DNA of 64,000 bases, taken from the NCBI GenBank assembly GCA_903813345.2, contig CAIIXF020000005.1, positions 32,243,375 through 32,307,374 of the forward strand. The letters are read 5' to 3'. Made by a program: the position numbers and the translations under genes. Positions 34,655 through 46,235 of this stretch are shown here, piece by piece. The DNA is from Owenia fusiformis (Eukaryota; Annelida; Polychaeta; Sabellida; Oweniidae). Below the pieces are notes generated by a model, which was not told where the DNA came from, searched no databases, and was given only the letters and a program-made list of their open reading frames with translations. Position 1 is the stretch's first letter. Every line of letters begins with the position of its first letter.

Positions 34655-35900
34655 TCATACACGGTGTCCAGCCCAAACGCTCTTACATGCATGACGGAGC
34701 GTTATATTCACGCGGAAACGCTGTGGAGCGAAATAAAATGGCTGCTAATGAAGATCCCACTATGACCGTAAGTATTGTTTCACTCGTTTCTCTTACATAT
34801 CATACGTTATGGTGACATATTATGTATCATACCATGAACAATACCCTGAGCAAAGAACTTATTTATTCAACTTCTGGTGATAAACTGTTATTTGCTTGAT
34901 CAAAGTTCCATAGTGTAGATCGACTAACGAATCTGAAGTTGACGAATTATCCACAAATTACGAATTAAACTAGTATTTATATGAAAACGTCAATCTTTCT
35001 GTCAAAGTAGAAGATCACAAACTTGTATATTCTCATTTTCTAAAATCCCAGTCCAAGTCCATTACTTGTTCTCGAGAAATCGCTTGTTTTCCTCGAAACG
35101 CTCCGTCGATTTAGGACACAATTTTAGAAACGCTCTTACCATTTTGTTTTTGACCAGTAGAATGACAAATACGTTTATGAATTTTGATAACTAACTATAC
35201 TGCTTCATACAGCTCTTCCTAATTACCCAGATGCGAGTTGGTAGTTACCAGTTTCGCCACCAGGTGGCTGAGTCGTTGGAAATAACATGGCAGGGTATTA
35301 CAGAATTCCCTTAAACTTGAATATTCATCAGTTTAAGTGGTTCACTTTTCATATTACCCTAATGTATCTGATAGTTATACAAATCAAAATATGTCCAGTA
35401 AAACAAAATATTATCTGCCCAACACAAGAAAAGATATTTCCAATTTTGTGATTTTACAACATGGGGGCCATGGGGAATCTCCCCGACCTAGAAGTCACAT
35501 TTTCAAAGAAAATTAAATTTGATAATTTGATAAAGTTGATAAACTCTTTTTAAACCATATTTCTAGATGTAACTTTACATGTAGATTCCGAATATGACAT
35601 CAGATTGACTTAATTTTGAGTTTTTAATGACGTAAATCAAGATTATTTCTACTTGCATCTAGGCTATTGCTTCAAACGCCAATAGCCAGCCAAGTACAAA
35701 ATGACTATCGCATCCATCGAATGGTATACACGAAATAAGTAACTCATACTTCTTATTCCCATTATTGGGGAAATCGTCAGACGGCTCATCATTCCCGCCC
35801 GCCAGTTTTCCTACTCCGGAGCGTTTCTTTGTTTAGTTTCAGTGATGAAACGCTCCGTCGTGCATGTAAGAGCGTTTGGGTTGGACACCGTGTCATAGGT
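34655..35900. mobile_element. Composite with inverted ends enclosing a dispersed repeat
   Basis: Left (about 34660-34735) acggtgtccagcccaaacgc tcttacatgcatgacggagc and right (about 35815-35895) gctccgtcgtgcatgtaaga gcgtttgggttggacaccgt are inverted copies. Additional cgaaacgctccgtcg lies at 35095-35110. The inner part holds the reverse copy of the 18063 repeat. Confidence 0.6.
35223..35672 (-). repeat. Dispersed repeat, minus-oriented copy (partner at 18063-18476)
   Basis: Reverse complement of the repeat in LRRC27's long intron; shared landmarks include cagtttcgccaccaggtgg, attatctgcccaacac, ggggaatctccccgacctag and aatcaagattatttctact. Confidence 0.75.
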
Positions 35901-37360
35901 TTGAGATAAAGAGAGACTTGAATCAGAATGAGTATACGTACCTGCCAATCAACATCAACTAATATCCCATCTCCCCTTATTGATAACTTCTGCCATGGCC
36001 CGGGTACCCTGGACTTCTATCTCGATAGAGGTCCATGCTTCTGCGGTATCATGGGCGCTACAGAAAGCCCATGCCACGATAGTATGGAACTAATCAATCA
36101 CACTAAAGTGGCATCTGATGTATTCAGAGAACATTATTGTATTTTATTGATACGTTATAAGCTCCTATGTTAGTTACCCTTTGTTCCCATTCCGAAATCA
36201 TTTCCAGTTCCAATACTCCCACCTAATCAAGTTCAAAATAACATACCGTGAAAATATATATTTGTTCATCCGCATGCAATCGCTCTTTGTTGTATTCACA
36301 ACTTCTTTATAGTTAGAAATTTAGAAAAAAGTTCAGAATGACATTTTTTAATATCTTGGCCAAAAAGGAGAACAAGAAAATGTGTTAATCAACTTCCAAA
36401 GTTAATTTGCTCTAGATGCGAAATAATTGAAATGTTTCCAAATGTAACTAATTGTATTTTATTTATTTATCATACTTTTAATAGGAGACTAAACTTTGAC
36501 ATGTTTGAGGTTTAGATATAATTTCAAGTGATAATACCATATTACAACAACGACATCTTGCGATTTATATATCACTCATTTAACAATTTAGAATAGTCAG
36601 CATATTTTGTACATCACATTTAAAAATATGAGATGCCTCTCTTGTATGCTTTCAATATGTATATGAATTTTTCGTACATTACTTTGTAAATGTAGAAATA
36701 GTTTTAGTTAGTGTTAGTGAGTAGTTGTGACTAATGTAATCATGACAATATGTCAATAAAAGTTCTATATAATACACCATTTGGAAGACAAGTGTCTTTG
36801 GAAAGGAGCTCATTTCGTATCCTGAAAAATAATATTATAACATTTTGCAATACTCATAAATAGGGTACAAGGGGATTTTGAAATAGTTCCCTTGAAATGG
36901 GTTTTTCATAAAACATATACCACCCTAATTGGAATGGTTTATATGCATATATTTACCATATTTATTCTATATTTACCATCTTTAATCAACATAATGAAAA
37001 CATATATTCATTGGAGGTTTAAATATATTTTTTTCCACCCTTGGGTGCTATATTGTAATCAGTTTTTCAACATTACTCGTCATGTTCAATTTTGAGATAA
37101 GATTTCAGGTTTGACATAATTACTTGCTTCCAAGCCCCGTCAGCTGTTTATAGCATCTTAGTTATTGTTTTTCAGTATATTACAATTAATCATTATGCAG
37201 TTATGCTGTACAATAAAACTTTGACTGTGATACGGCTGATACTCTCAGCTTTCCAATGGTATATTGGGGCAAAGTATATCTTACTTTAACCTGACGGAGC
37301 ATCTTATATGTCTTACGGGTCTTACAGTAGCTCTAAAAGGAGGAAATATTTTGCAGTAGA
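35901..37360. other. Intergenic or intronic DNA, no gene supported
   Basis: An 81-codon frame at 35928-36173 is GC-richer than its surroundings, and on the minus strand it borders a cag|gtacgt donor-like word (near 35941), but frames on that strand stop before the donor. Nothing else was seen. Confidence 0.3.
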
Positions 37361-38210
37361 AGTAATTAAAGGTCCATGTGCAGTATGGCAAGCGATTTTA
37401 GACAGTCATATCTTTCACCATGGGTACTTTCTGGCCATCAATGCAGTTGTTTTTATCAAAACAATTTGCTTTCTTTCAAGCGAAATCCCCATGATAGTTA
37501 CCCTGCACGCAGAGTCTAGTTAAACTACAAGACGAAGATGAAGCTCTCTTTTAAGAAGTGAAGTCAAACGAATGCAAAGGGTACATGATAGTAAAATATC
37601 AATCCAACTCTCTGAAAAATTATGGATTAGGACCCCACCTTGGCACTTTTTTAGAAAATGTTAGGGTCATTTTCTAAAAAGAAGATCTTGTTTTTCTCAA
37701 TTTAAACATATTGAAAGTTTCTTCTACACTATATTATTATTAACATTTTCTGAAAAGGGGATGCGTATTGAAATGCGTTAAAGGTAAAAACCACATATCC
37801 CACGTTATTTTCCCATAGGGAAAACTTGTGCTATCCATTGTTGTCAGCATAACTTTTGGTCATCGAAAATTGATATCTTCAAAACTAGCCTTTAAATACC
37901 ATTCTAATTTTGAAGAAGTTTTAGACCCCTTGATGAATAATCTTTTCATGCAATAAAAACCAGAAAAAGAAGATCCTCTTTTGAGTAAATAGGTTCAACA
38001 TTATGAAAAAAATGTTGACATGGGGTCCCTATTCATAATTTATCGAGTTGTTCGATTGATATTTTTATCATCATGGGTACTTCACTTGAAAGAAAACATT
38101 GTTTTAATAAAAACACTGTATTTATGACTAGAAAATATTCATGGTTAAAGATATGACTTTCTAAAATCACTTGCCATACTGCACATGGACTTTTGAATTT
38201 AATAAAACTA
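37361..38210. mobile_element. About 850-bp palindromic element (long hairpin)
   Basis: ggtccatgtgcagtatggca near 37371 is mirrored by tgccatactgcacatggact near 38173. Complementarity runs inward through the tcatatcttt, tttctttcaag and aggacccca segments to about 37740 and 37890. The left arm is interrupted by the 85-bp micro-element at 37499-37583, so that insertion is younger than the palindrome. Confidence 0.75.
37499..37583 (+). mobile_element. 85-bp micro-element, copy 2, with 9-bp TSD catgatagt
   Basis: taccctgcacgcagagtcta ... aacgaatgcaaagggta, flanked by catgatagt at 37490-37498 and 37584-37592. The other arm of the host palindrome gives the uninterrupted sequence, so both the borders and the target duplication are directly visible. 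Confidence 0.85.
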
Positions 38211-38680
38211 TTTAGTTATTAAACATAAAACAATTAAAACAAAAAGCTACAACTTTTTTATAAATCAAATGTTGAAATTATCAAAACATTTAAAACCTTT
38301 TAATAACTATTCATTAACTCTATTTGCAACACATTTAATCCATCCGTACATTCCATGAAATCTAAATGATCCAATATGATCAGTTTATCGATAATCTGTG
38401 AACAGGTAAATATTAGAATAAAAAGTAAAAAGTGATTATTCATTGGAAAGCAATTGAAGTGCTAAATTAGTGGAAATATTGGTGGGATGATATTCTTTTG
38501 ATTGTATGTAGTAAGTGTGAAATTAATGTTCGGGTTTAGACTTCTAAGTCACCGATTTAGCTTTGAGATATATTACTTATTCTAACTTGAAAGCCAAAAT
38601 AAGGTTTGAAGATTCATAAGATATGTCATGACCAAAGTGAATAATATTTTACAATTTGTAAGTCCATTACGTCTAAGCTA
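38211..38680. other. AT-rich DNA, nothing recognised
   Basis: No exon or structured repeat identified. Confidence 0.4.
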
Positions 38681-39265
38681 ACTATAGACTCTATGTTTAG
38701 CCTTGATAATACGTCTAATAATCTGTTTATACACAGTGAGTGACTGACTCTAGCCTTGACAATAGATTAACGTCTAGCCTTGACATGGCAATAAATTAAT
38801 TACGTCCCCTTAACGATAGACTAACGTCTAACCCTGACTATAGACTCTATGTTTCACCTAATAATAGGCCTTTTTTGTCTATTGTGCCAAGCCTGTTTAT
38901 ACCTGGCTTTGAAAAGAGACTAACGTCTAGCCTTGACAATAGACTAACGTCTAGCCTTGACATGGCAATAGACTAACGTCTAGCCTTGACAATAGACTAA
39001 CGTCTAGCCTTGACAATAGACTAACGTCTAGCCTTGACAATAGACTAACGTCTAGCCTTGACATGGCAATAGACTTACGTCTAGCCTTGACAATAGACTA
39101 ACGTCTAACCCTGACTATAGACTCAATGTTTCACCTTGATAATAGGCCTTCTATGACTATTGTGCCCAGCCTGTTTACTGTACCAAGCCTTAAAAAGAGA
39201 CTAACTCTAGCCTCGACAATAGACTAACATCCAACCGTGACAATAGACTAACGTCTAACCTATGT
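38681..39265 (+). repeat. 24-bp minisatellite (actaacgtctagccttgaca)
   Basis: Units like caatagactaacgtctagcc ttga repeat, tightest at 38900-39110 and diverged at the edges. Some units carry a tggcaa insertion (catggcaatagac). A longer block, including tttcacct...aataggcctt...tattgtgcc...gcctgttta, occurs twice (about 38850 and 39130), so a higher-order duplication is superimposed. Confidence 0.9.
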
Positions 39266-40279
39266 TACATCAAGCTTCAGTTAGAGACAAAGTTATGCTT
39301 TGACTATACTATTCTGTCTTGCCTTGACTAAAACGATAACAGTAGAGCTTACGTATCCTTGACTACCAACTTACTGTATGTCTGTAAAATATTGCATTTA
39401 CGTAATAGTGTCGATAAGAAGGTCAATGAAGGACAGTAATACCTCAGTCACATTCGATCTCCGGCAACCGTACGGCGGCCGTAGCTTCCCAAAATTGAGA
39501 GAAATATGCAGCATGAAATGTAGGTATAAGCAGTACGATGCATGTTTTCTATACTATATCTAGTATCGATTTTGTGATGTTACGGGCGCCATACGCCCGC
39601 CTTAGAGCAAATGTGACTTGGGCTTGAGTCTCAATTCGTTTGGAGGTTAAGATGAACATTTCATCCGATGGTCTGTTGCATTATATTTAACAAAGCAAAG
39701 CTAGAGTCTAGTACAGTGACACTTAAAGGAATATTCCAACCCGATGCAAACATTCTTTTATATTGTATTGACTCTGGCTATTAGATTAGCTCCAGTTTGC
39801 ATGAAGTATTGGCGGCCATTTTGAATTGTTTAAACGTCCAGAATTACCAGATTGTTGATAATAATGATTATCGAGAGATAATTACTGAACTATACGTAAT
39901 AATTAACTTATCCAGAATATTGTATCAGTCTGAGAATCAATTCACTTACTAAACCCAGAGGAAGAATTGTTTTGTTAGTCAGAGGTTTTGACAATATCAT
40001 CAGATCATTGGACGAGTCCAATATGTAGTCTTGCATCAATTCTCTGAACCCTTCCCCCAAACCCCCTCCCCCCTCCCCCACCACATCCACTTCTGAAAGA
40101 GTTGGGGTAGTTAGGGGCCTATGGGTCACAAAGACTTAAAGCAAAACTAAGTATGGGGGATCTCAAGATAAAGAGTTCATTGGCATAATAGCATTGGCAT
40201 AATGATTATAACAACTATTCACATTGTGACGTCACTAGTACTACAAGTATCAAGAATTGGTGATACATCGGTCTGTAAA
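39266..40279. other. Unique DNA, no gene supported
   Basis: A GC-rich pocket with ccgtacggcggccg near 39468 and a C-rich run at 40050-40082. No convincing exon. Confidence 0.35.
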
Positions 40280-40359
40280 TACCCTGTACGAAGAGTCTAG
40301 TTAAACTACGAAGACGAAGCTCTCTTTTAAGAAGTGAAGTCGAACGAATGGAAAGGGTA
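40280..40359 (+). mobile_element. 80-bp micro-element, copy 3
   Basis: taccctgtacgaagagtcta, gttaaactacgaagacgaag, ctctcttttaagaagtgaag and tcgaacgaatggaaagggta. The flanking nine bases (gtctgtaaa and tctagtgaa) are only partly alike, so any duplication has decayed. Confidence 0.75.
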
Positions 40360-43300
40360 TCTAGTGAATGAACATTCGCAATTATCAGACACAACGCAAA
40401 CCCACACAGGAGGATGACGTAATACATAGTCTCTTGTGAGGAATTATTAGAGTCCTGCTGTATATCCCATTGTTATCTCAGTTATTTGAAGTCCATGCTT
40501 GAACTAAAATTGGGAAATATATCTTATTTCTGCTCAACATAAATGATTTTTACTTTATAATATTAATTACACATTCTGGTACAGAAAAAATTGCATTATA
40601 CAAATGTGAGCCGTCACGTTAACTTCACTATAAGCAATTCTATAAAAAAAACTTCTAGTTTGCGTAGCTGAAGATATGTTATAAATAGTCCTATTATCGT
40701 TTCACTTGAGTAAAATTAGATTGAGTTGAAAATGAAAATCACACTGATCTACATAACTTATTTCAGTTAAAATCGCTACAAAAAAACTCTTGTTAGGCCT
40801 ATATGTTACTTTGCCGAAAAGTTGTATAACTGCGATGGCTTTCTCATAATTTTTATGATCACTTTGTGGTACCAGAGTCCATGAAGTTTTGTAGTTTAAT
40901 AAGTATAATATGGTACCCTGCGTGCAGTCTTTTGAGAAGTGAAGTTGAACGAAAGTAAAGGGTAATAATATGGATATTTTTTTTCCTTTCGCCTCCAGTC
41001 ATAGAAACATTTTCGTAAGAATGAAGAATAAACACAACGTATCAATAATAACTGGAGTCAGTTCAGTGATTTGTGGTGTTGTTCTGGTTGAATATTTCCC
41101 TTGGGGTTTCTGGTCAATCAAAGAGCATCAATTGAGATAATGGTTGCAAACTTTGTTGCAGATTGATGCAGTTATGAATGCAGTCCGATTACCCATTGTG
41201 GGATCCACAGTCTCAACTAACCCTTGGAATGACTGATAAATCAGAATGCGATTACCCGTTCGTATCTGATATTATAAAACTATTAATTTATGGTTATCGA
41301 TTCACAACAGAAAACGCGAAAAAGAGTTACTTAGATAATTGGACATAACTCATTTTTGATGATCGTAATGATTGTTGTTTCAAATGCCCTAGATATATCC
41401 CACCCTATGCATATAGATTGCTCGAAAGTAATCGGCCGGGAGTACGGACGCGATGCGATAGGTTTGTTGAAATATAAATAACCTCTAACCCATTTTGATT
41501 CACAAAGTTTCAGTTGCTTCCATGGAAGTCGAAGATGCACTAACACACGATTTCGTTAACATTTTTTTTGTTGACTGAAGATCCAATTTGGTCCTTTTTG
41601 CATCAGAATACCATTCAAATTAAATCATTAGTCATGTAAGAAAGACACATTTTGGCTTGTGAGACTGTTCATTTTCTTTTCTTTTTTGTTATAAACGTTA
41701 TTCTAGTGAATAGCCAACATTTAAATATATCTGTCCACAGTTCAAGTTGGGTGGTGTTCACAGTTCAAGGTTTTTAAGCTTGTGCCGTAATGGAAGAAAA
41801 AATGGGACCAGAAAAAACGAGTACGGATAAGCGATATGTCCAGATGTACAATACACTAATTCAACAAAAGTTCATATTTTTTATTGCCCATACATATTTT
41901 TTCTCTTTTTTGTAAGGAAACTGTCACATAAAACAATGGATTAATTTTTCTAAGCATATAAGTCATATTGATGCTCAGGGTTTCATTTGTTCCAATCTCG
42001 TTCCTTGCGAAGAAGGTGAACATTAGTTTGCAATATGATCGACGCACAAACATGCGACACGATGGAAAACTTGGGACAAAAAAGTAGATCGACGTTGGGT
42101 CTAGAGTATTGATTAACAGAGTAATTCAAAAAATGAGTTCGTCGCTGATCGAATGCAATTTGAAATACATAAGCATATAGCGTGCAGGTCAGCTGGGAAT
42201 TTTGTACGTTTTTGACGCAACGTATATTTATATGTCTGACAACGTGCGTATGAGAAAGTGAATTATCTAGCAATAGATCAGCCCAGCTCACGACGAGACA
42301 ATCCAAAATTGGAATATCGATCTCACGCTTAACTTATAACCCAAGTTCAGCATTAGTACGAGTCACCTAGGGTCATAGAATTGTCATATTACGGCATATC
42401 GGTATCTTCTCTTAGCATTCTAAGACATCTGTTATTGGAATATTATAGAAAATAGGTAAACCATGGCAGCATAGATAATTGTATCATTCTGTTATAGTGC
42501 AATCAATCTAACAATAAAAAATAATGAGTAAGTGCATCGCTGAAGAGGTTAATATCTCGAAAACCATTGTATCTCATTTCTGAGCTGTTAAAGTTCTCAG
42601 TACATGATGGGGTTCTAAAAATTATGAGTGTAACTTTTTTCTATTGTCAATTGACATCATTAATTTGAGAAATACAATATAATGCGTTCTAAAGAGGATC
42701 TTGTGAGACGTGTTAGATACATGTAAGCTAAGAGGAATGCAACATTTTAAAAAGTTTTCAATCTAAAATTTGAAAAATATCAGTAATAGAATGATAGTCC
42801 GTTTATATACCCGTTCTCATAGTTTCATTTTACTTTTTAAGAAAGCGTATGTTCAATGTACTTGCCCATTTGAACAACATGTAGGCTCTGATCCTTAAGG
42901 TTATTCTTCAATGCACGAGACACGAGACTGCGCCCGTATACTTACATAATTTACGACAAAGAACGCGGAAATGAGCAGGAAGATTATAAATAGCTGATGT
43001 TGATTAATTATGGTAAACGCATAAACTCACCTTCACGTAAAGAATATGGGCGTTCGTATTTGTAGAGTAAAAGACTCGACTCTGATGACATCAGCATATA
43101 ACGTGCTGTCGTCACAACATACTGAACAGTCAATAAAGTTGGAGGTTCATGATATCAGGATGTCGAATTTAATTTATCATTCGCCCGCTTGATTATCGAG
43201 AAATATTAGCTACATTTCAGAAAAATCAAGAAGTAGGTGTATAAATGCATACATAGCCATTTCTATAATTTCTATAGCAATATCGTCAACGTTCAATTAA

Positions 43301-43603
43301 TTCATGCATTTGTGCTTTTGAGACAAAATAATAAAATCTTATAGTTAAAAAGAAAAGATCAAAGAGTATAAGAAAACACAGCCGGAAATAGAAACATCAA
43401 TTATCATTATTGAAATTGTACTTTATCAAATTCATTTCCTCCACATTGCCTCAAATACAAATCTTAATGTTTCCAATGACTTGGTCGAGGTTCAGTTAAC
43501 CTTTTTAGATTCATCAACTTATTAGCCTTTTCATAGAAAACGTGTCAACTATTTTTAAAGTCCTTATCAAAGTCTTTCTACTGCTGTGCTTTACCATCCT
43601 GTA
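40360..43603. other. Unique AT-rich DNA, no gene supported
   Basis: Apart from the micro-element at 40914, I see no exons or structured repeats. Small minus-strand frames at 41331-42306 have no recognisable content. Confidence 0.35.
40914..40964 (+). mobile_element. 51-bp micro-element, copy 4 (internal deletion), 9-bp TSD ataatatgg
   Basis: taccctgcgtgcagtctttt then gagaagtgaagttgaacgaa and agtaaagggta. ataatatgg flanks it exactly at 40905-40913 and 40965-40973. It lacks the tctagttaaactac...agctc middle seen in the longer copies. Confidence 0.8.
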
Positions 43604-43800
43604 ACGTGGTAAACACTTTGAAATGTATGGCATATTCTGCAGCTGAATATGCCATATTCACCTGTGAGAACGCGTTATGTAAGTACGCAAGACAGTTGCA
43701 TCGAGTGAATGAACGGGAAAATGTTTACTATATCAATGATTACTGAATCAACAATGCAGTTTATGTACATTGAATATATCAACTATTGTTATTCCCTGTC
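43604..43800. repeat. GCTGAATATGCCATATTC dispersed repeat, copy A
   Basis: Holds gcagctgaatatgccatatt cacctgtgag, tacgcaagacagttg and aatcaacaatgcagtt ... gaatatatcaac in the same order as 61010-61240. The centre is palindromic (gaatatgccatattc). Confidence 0.6.
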
Positions 43801-43991
43801 ATATTCCGTGACTAAGAAGTAACATTTACCGGCTTTGAGTTCGTCGACTGTAATCTGAATCATATACCCCGGCTGTACATCTCTCAAAAGTTCAATATTC
43901 CGGGCTTCGGGGAATGTTGCATGTGAAAGATGCACGGGTATTCATTTACCCTACTTTAAATGAAATGTGTATAAGGTGTGAGGTTCCATAT

Positions 43992-44033
43992 CCATCCGCC
44001 AAAAGGTATGACCCATCCGCCAAAAGGTATTAC
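43992..44033 (+). repeat. 21-bp tandem duplication
   Basis: ccatccgccaaaaggtat plus three bases repeated twice back to back. Confidence 0.9.
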
Positions 44034-44235
44034 CCCTATATAGTCCATTTAAATGACCTGTGATTTTGTCCTAAATAACGCCATAGTTGGCTTCTAGGGT
44101 ACCTAGTATGCCACTATTTGGTATCAAAATAAAGAGGAGGAGTTCAAATGCCATATGTCATGTATGTGCAGAGTAGTGTCCAGAATTTTCTGTTGGATTA
44201 CTGTACTCACACCATAAGGATTGAGTATTGAGATG

Positions 44236-44260
44236 ACAAACAAACAAACAAACAAACAAA
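44236..44260 (+). repeat. (ACAA)n microsatellite
   Basis: About six units of acaa. Confidence 0.9.
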
Positions 44261-44326
44261 CGTCATCAATGACGGCTTCAAAATTTTCCATACGATTCGA
44301 ATAATTTCATATTTCATTCTGACGTG

Positions 44327-45818
44327 TTCACGCCTAACCATCGCGTAAGCAGGCGTCAACGTACAGCGTCAAAAAATACAGTAGTACAGTTTTCTGTACG
44401 GTGACGAAAATTAACTGAGTTGAAGCAAAAACTATAATGAGGGTTTTAAAAATATTAATTATATGAAAATAAATACGATTTCGGGTGTAATAAAAACAGC
44501 ATTCTCTTAGGAATGGTTTTAACTTTCTAATTATGATAAAGGTTCTTCGAGCACTGCTCGGATTTTTTCTGACTGGATCGGCCCACATAATCGACTCGAG
44601 AGAAAAATGCTGTTTTTTCACTTTTCGTTTGGTTATTATTTTCCCTGTCGTCTGAGAGTATGGATTATTTTTATGAGAATATGTAATGGTTATCTACACA
44701 TTTTAGAACAGATGAATATTCGGCAAAAATCATTCAGTGTATTTATTCAAAAAAGATCAGAACTATACGGTGACGCATCAGCTGTACGGTGACGCTTCCT
44801 TAGATTTTATGAAGTGCTCGAAGCTTACTGTTCGAACAAGAGGTAAAGAAGCGTCAGATCTACATGTACATTATCACTGGTAAGTATCAAGCGAAGGTTA
44901 CAGCCGTCACCTTCGCATTTAAGATGGCGGACAGGAAGTATTAATTTCGATATTTTTAGTTTTCATGGAATTAACTATTTGAAAGTTGACGTAATGCTTT
45001 GGTATCATTTGAACTAAATCAGACTTTTCTCATATGACTAACAAAGATAGCCTACACAGCCATCTTTACCCAATGCAAGATATTGCATCTTTCATCCTAA
45101 AAAGTCACACGTGCAAGATGAGATTTACTTGTGACATCCCTTGTTTTAAAACATCAATAACATAGCAACAAGAGAGTTTTTGGTTACATGATCTTTACCG
45201 TATCATACATTTCCAGTAACCTTCCATTAAGCGGTGGAAGATATCGTTAAACTGTAGCGCCCATGCGCTATATATGAACAAATGATCATACTCCAGAGTT
45301 TCCATTTCATACAATCTTAGTCTCATTTAGTTCATCAAAGCATAGCGTCACCGTACAGCTGGTGCGTCACCGTACAAATTTGATCTTTTTTAAATATACA
45401 TAATGCATGGTTGTTTGCTGAATCTTCAACCGTTCTAAAATGTGTAGTCAACAAATACATATTCTCATAAAAATAATCCATACTCTCAGACGGCAGGGAA
45501 AATAATAACCAAACGAAATGTGAAAAAACAACCTTTTTTCACTTGGGTCGATTATGTGGGCCGATTCACTCAGAAAAAATCCGAACAATGCTCGTAAAAC
45601 GTTTATCATAATCAGTAAGTTAAAACCATTTCTAAGAGAATGCTGTTTTTATTTCACATGAAATCGTATTAGTTTTCATCAAATTAATTTTTTTTAAATC
45701 CTTGTCATAGTTTTTGCTTCAAAGCAGTTAATTTGCGTTACCGTACAGAAAACTGTACTCCGCTATTTTTTGACGCTGTACGGTGACGCCTGCTTTCGCG
45801 ATGGTAAGGCGTGGTGTT
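44327..45818. mobile_element. Foldback element with about 470-bp inverted arms
   Basis: 44327-44796 and 45344-45818 are inverted, moderately diverged copies over their full length. Matching marks are catcgcgtaagcaggcgtca with its complement, gtacagttttctgtacggtg, gagaatatgtaatgg / acatattctcataaaaataa and gtacggtgacgc. The outer and inner ends of both arms carry the word tacggtgacgc, as in elements whose termini are built from short direct repeats. The 547-bp spacer contains pieces of the 12977-13218 family. No transposase seen. Confidence 0.85.
44873..45037 (-). repeat. Truncated copy of the 12977-13218 element inside the foldback spacer
   Basis: tcactggtaagtatcaagcg, acagccgtcaccttcgcatt taagatggcgga, then aatttcgatatttttagttt, matching the end half of 13218-12977. 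A further fragment of the same family, ctccagagtttccatttcat ... tcatcaaagcata, is at 45289-45343, directly against the foldback's right arm. Confidence 0.65.
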
Positions 45819-46043
45819 AACCAATACCATAGCTTCTTATTTCACATCAAGATAAAGGAAGGTGTACGGGATATGCCTTAAAACATCACATAGAAGTGTA
45901 GTATTTGTAAAATAGCCGGTGAAATTCGAACAAACGAAGGGGGTAAACAAGAGACGTACTCATTTGAGATGTCTGTCATCTCTGAAGCTCTGGGGCTTTC
46001 CCTCTTCTTATACTCACCTGAATGATGTTTCATATACCCGCAA

Positions 46044-46235
46044 AATTAATAGCCGCGAAATTTGGAAAACTGAAGATTAGCGAGAATTAATAGCCACGAA
46101 ATTTGGAAAACTGAAGATTATCGAAAATTAATAGCCGCGAAATTTGGAAAACTGAAGATTAGCGAAAATTAATAGCTCCGAATTTTGGAAAACTGAAGAT
46201 AAGCGAAAATTAATAGCCGCGCGAAATTTCAAAAT
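46044..46235 (+). repeat. 41-bp tandem repeat, about 4.7 copies
   Basis: Unit aattaatagccgcgaaattt ggaaaactgaagattagcga plus one base; starts at 46044, 46085, 46126 and onward every 41 bp. Degenerates after 46235. Confidence 0.92.

Noticed and set aside
34277-34815. Overlapping 162- and 100-codon plus-strand frames
   Set aside because: Two frames overlap in the same DNA, neither shows a domain, and part lies in an inverted-repeat arm.
35928-36173. GC-richer frame and a minus-strand cag|gtacgt donor-like word
   Set aside because: Minus-strand frames reaching the donor contain stops, and the plus-strand frame has no clear acceptor or known motif.
42900-43000. Possible tRNA or short RNA gene
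   Set aside because: No complete A and B box pair with cloverleaf pairing could be traced here or elsewhere.
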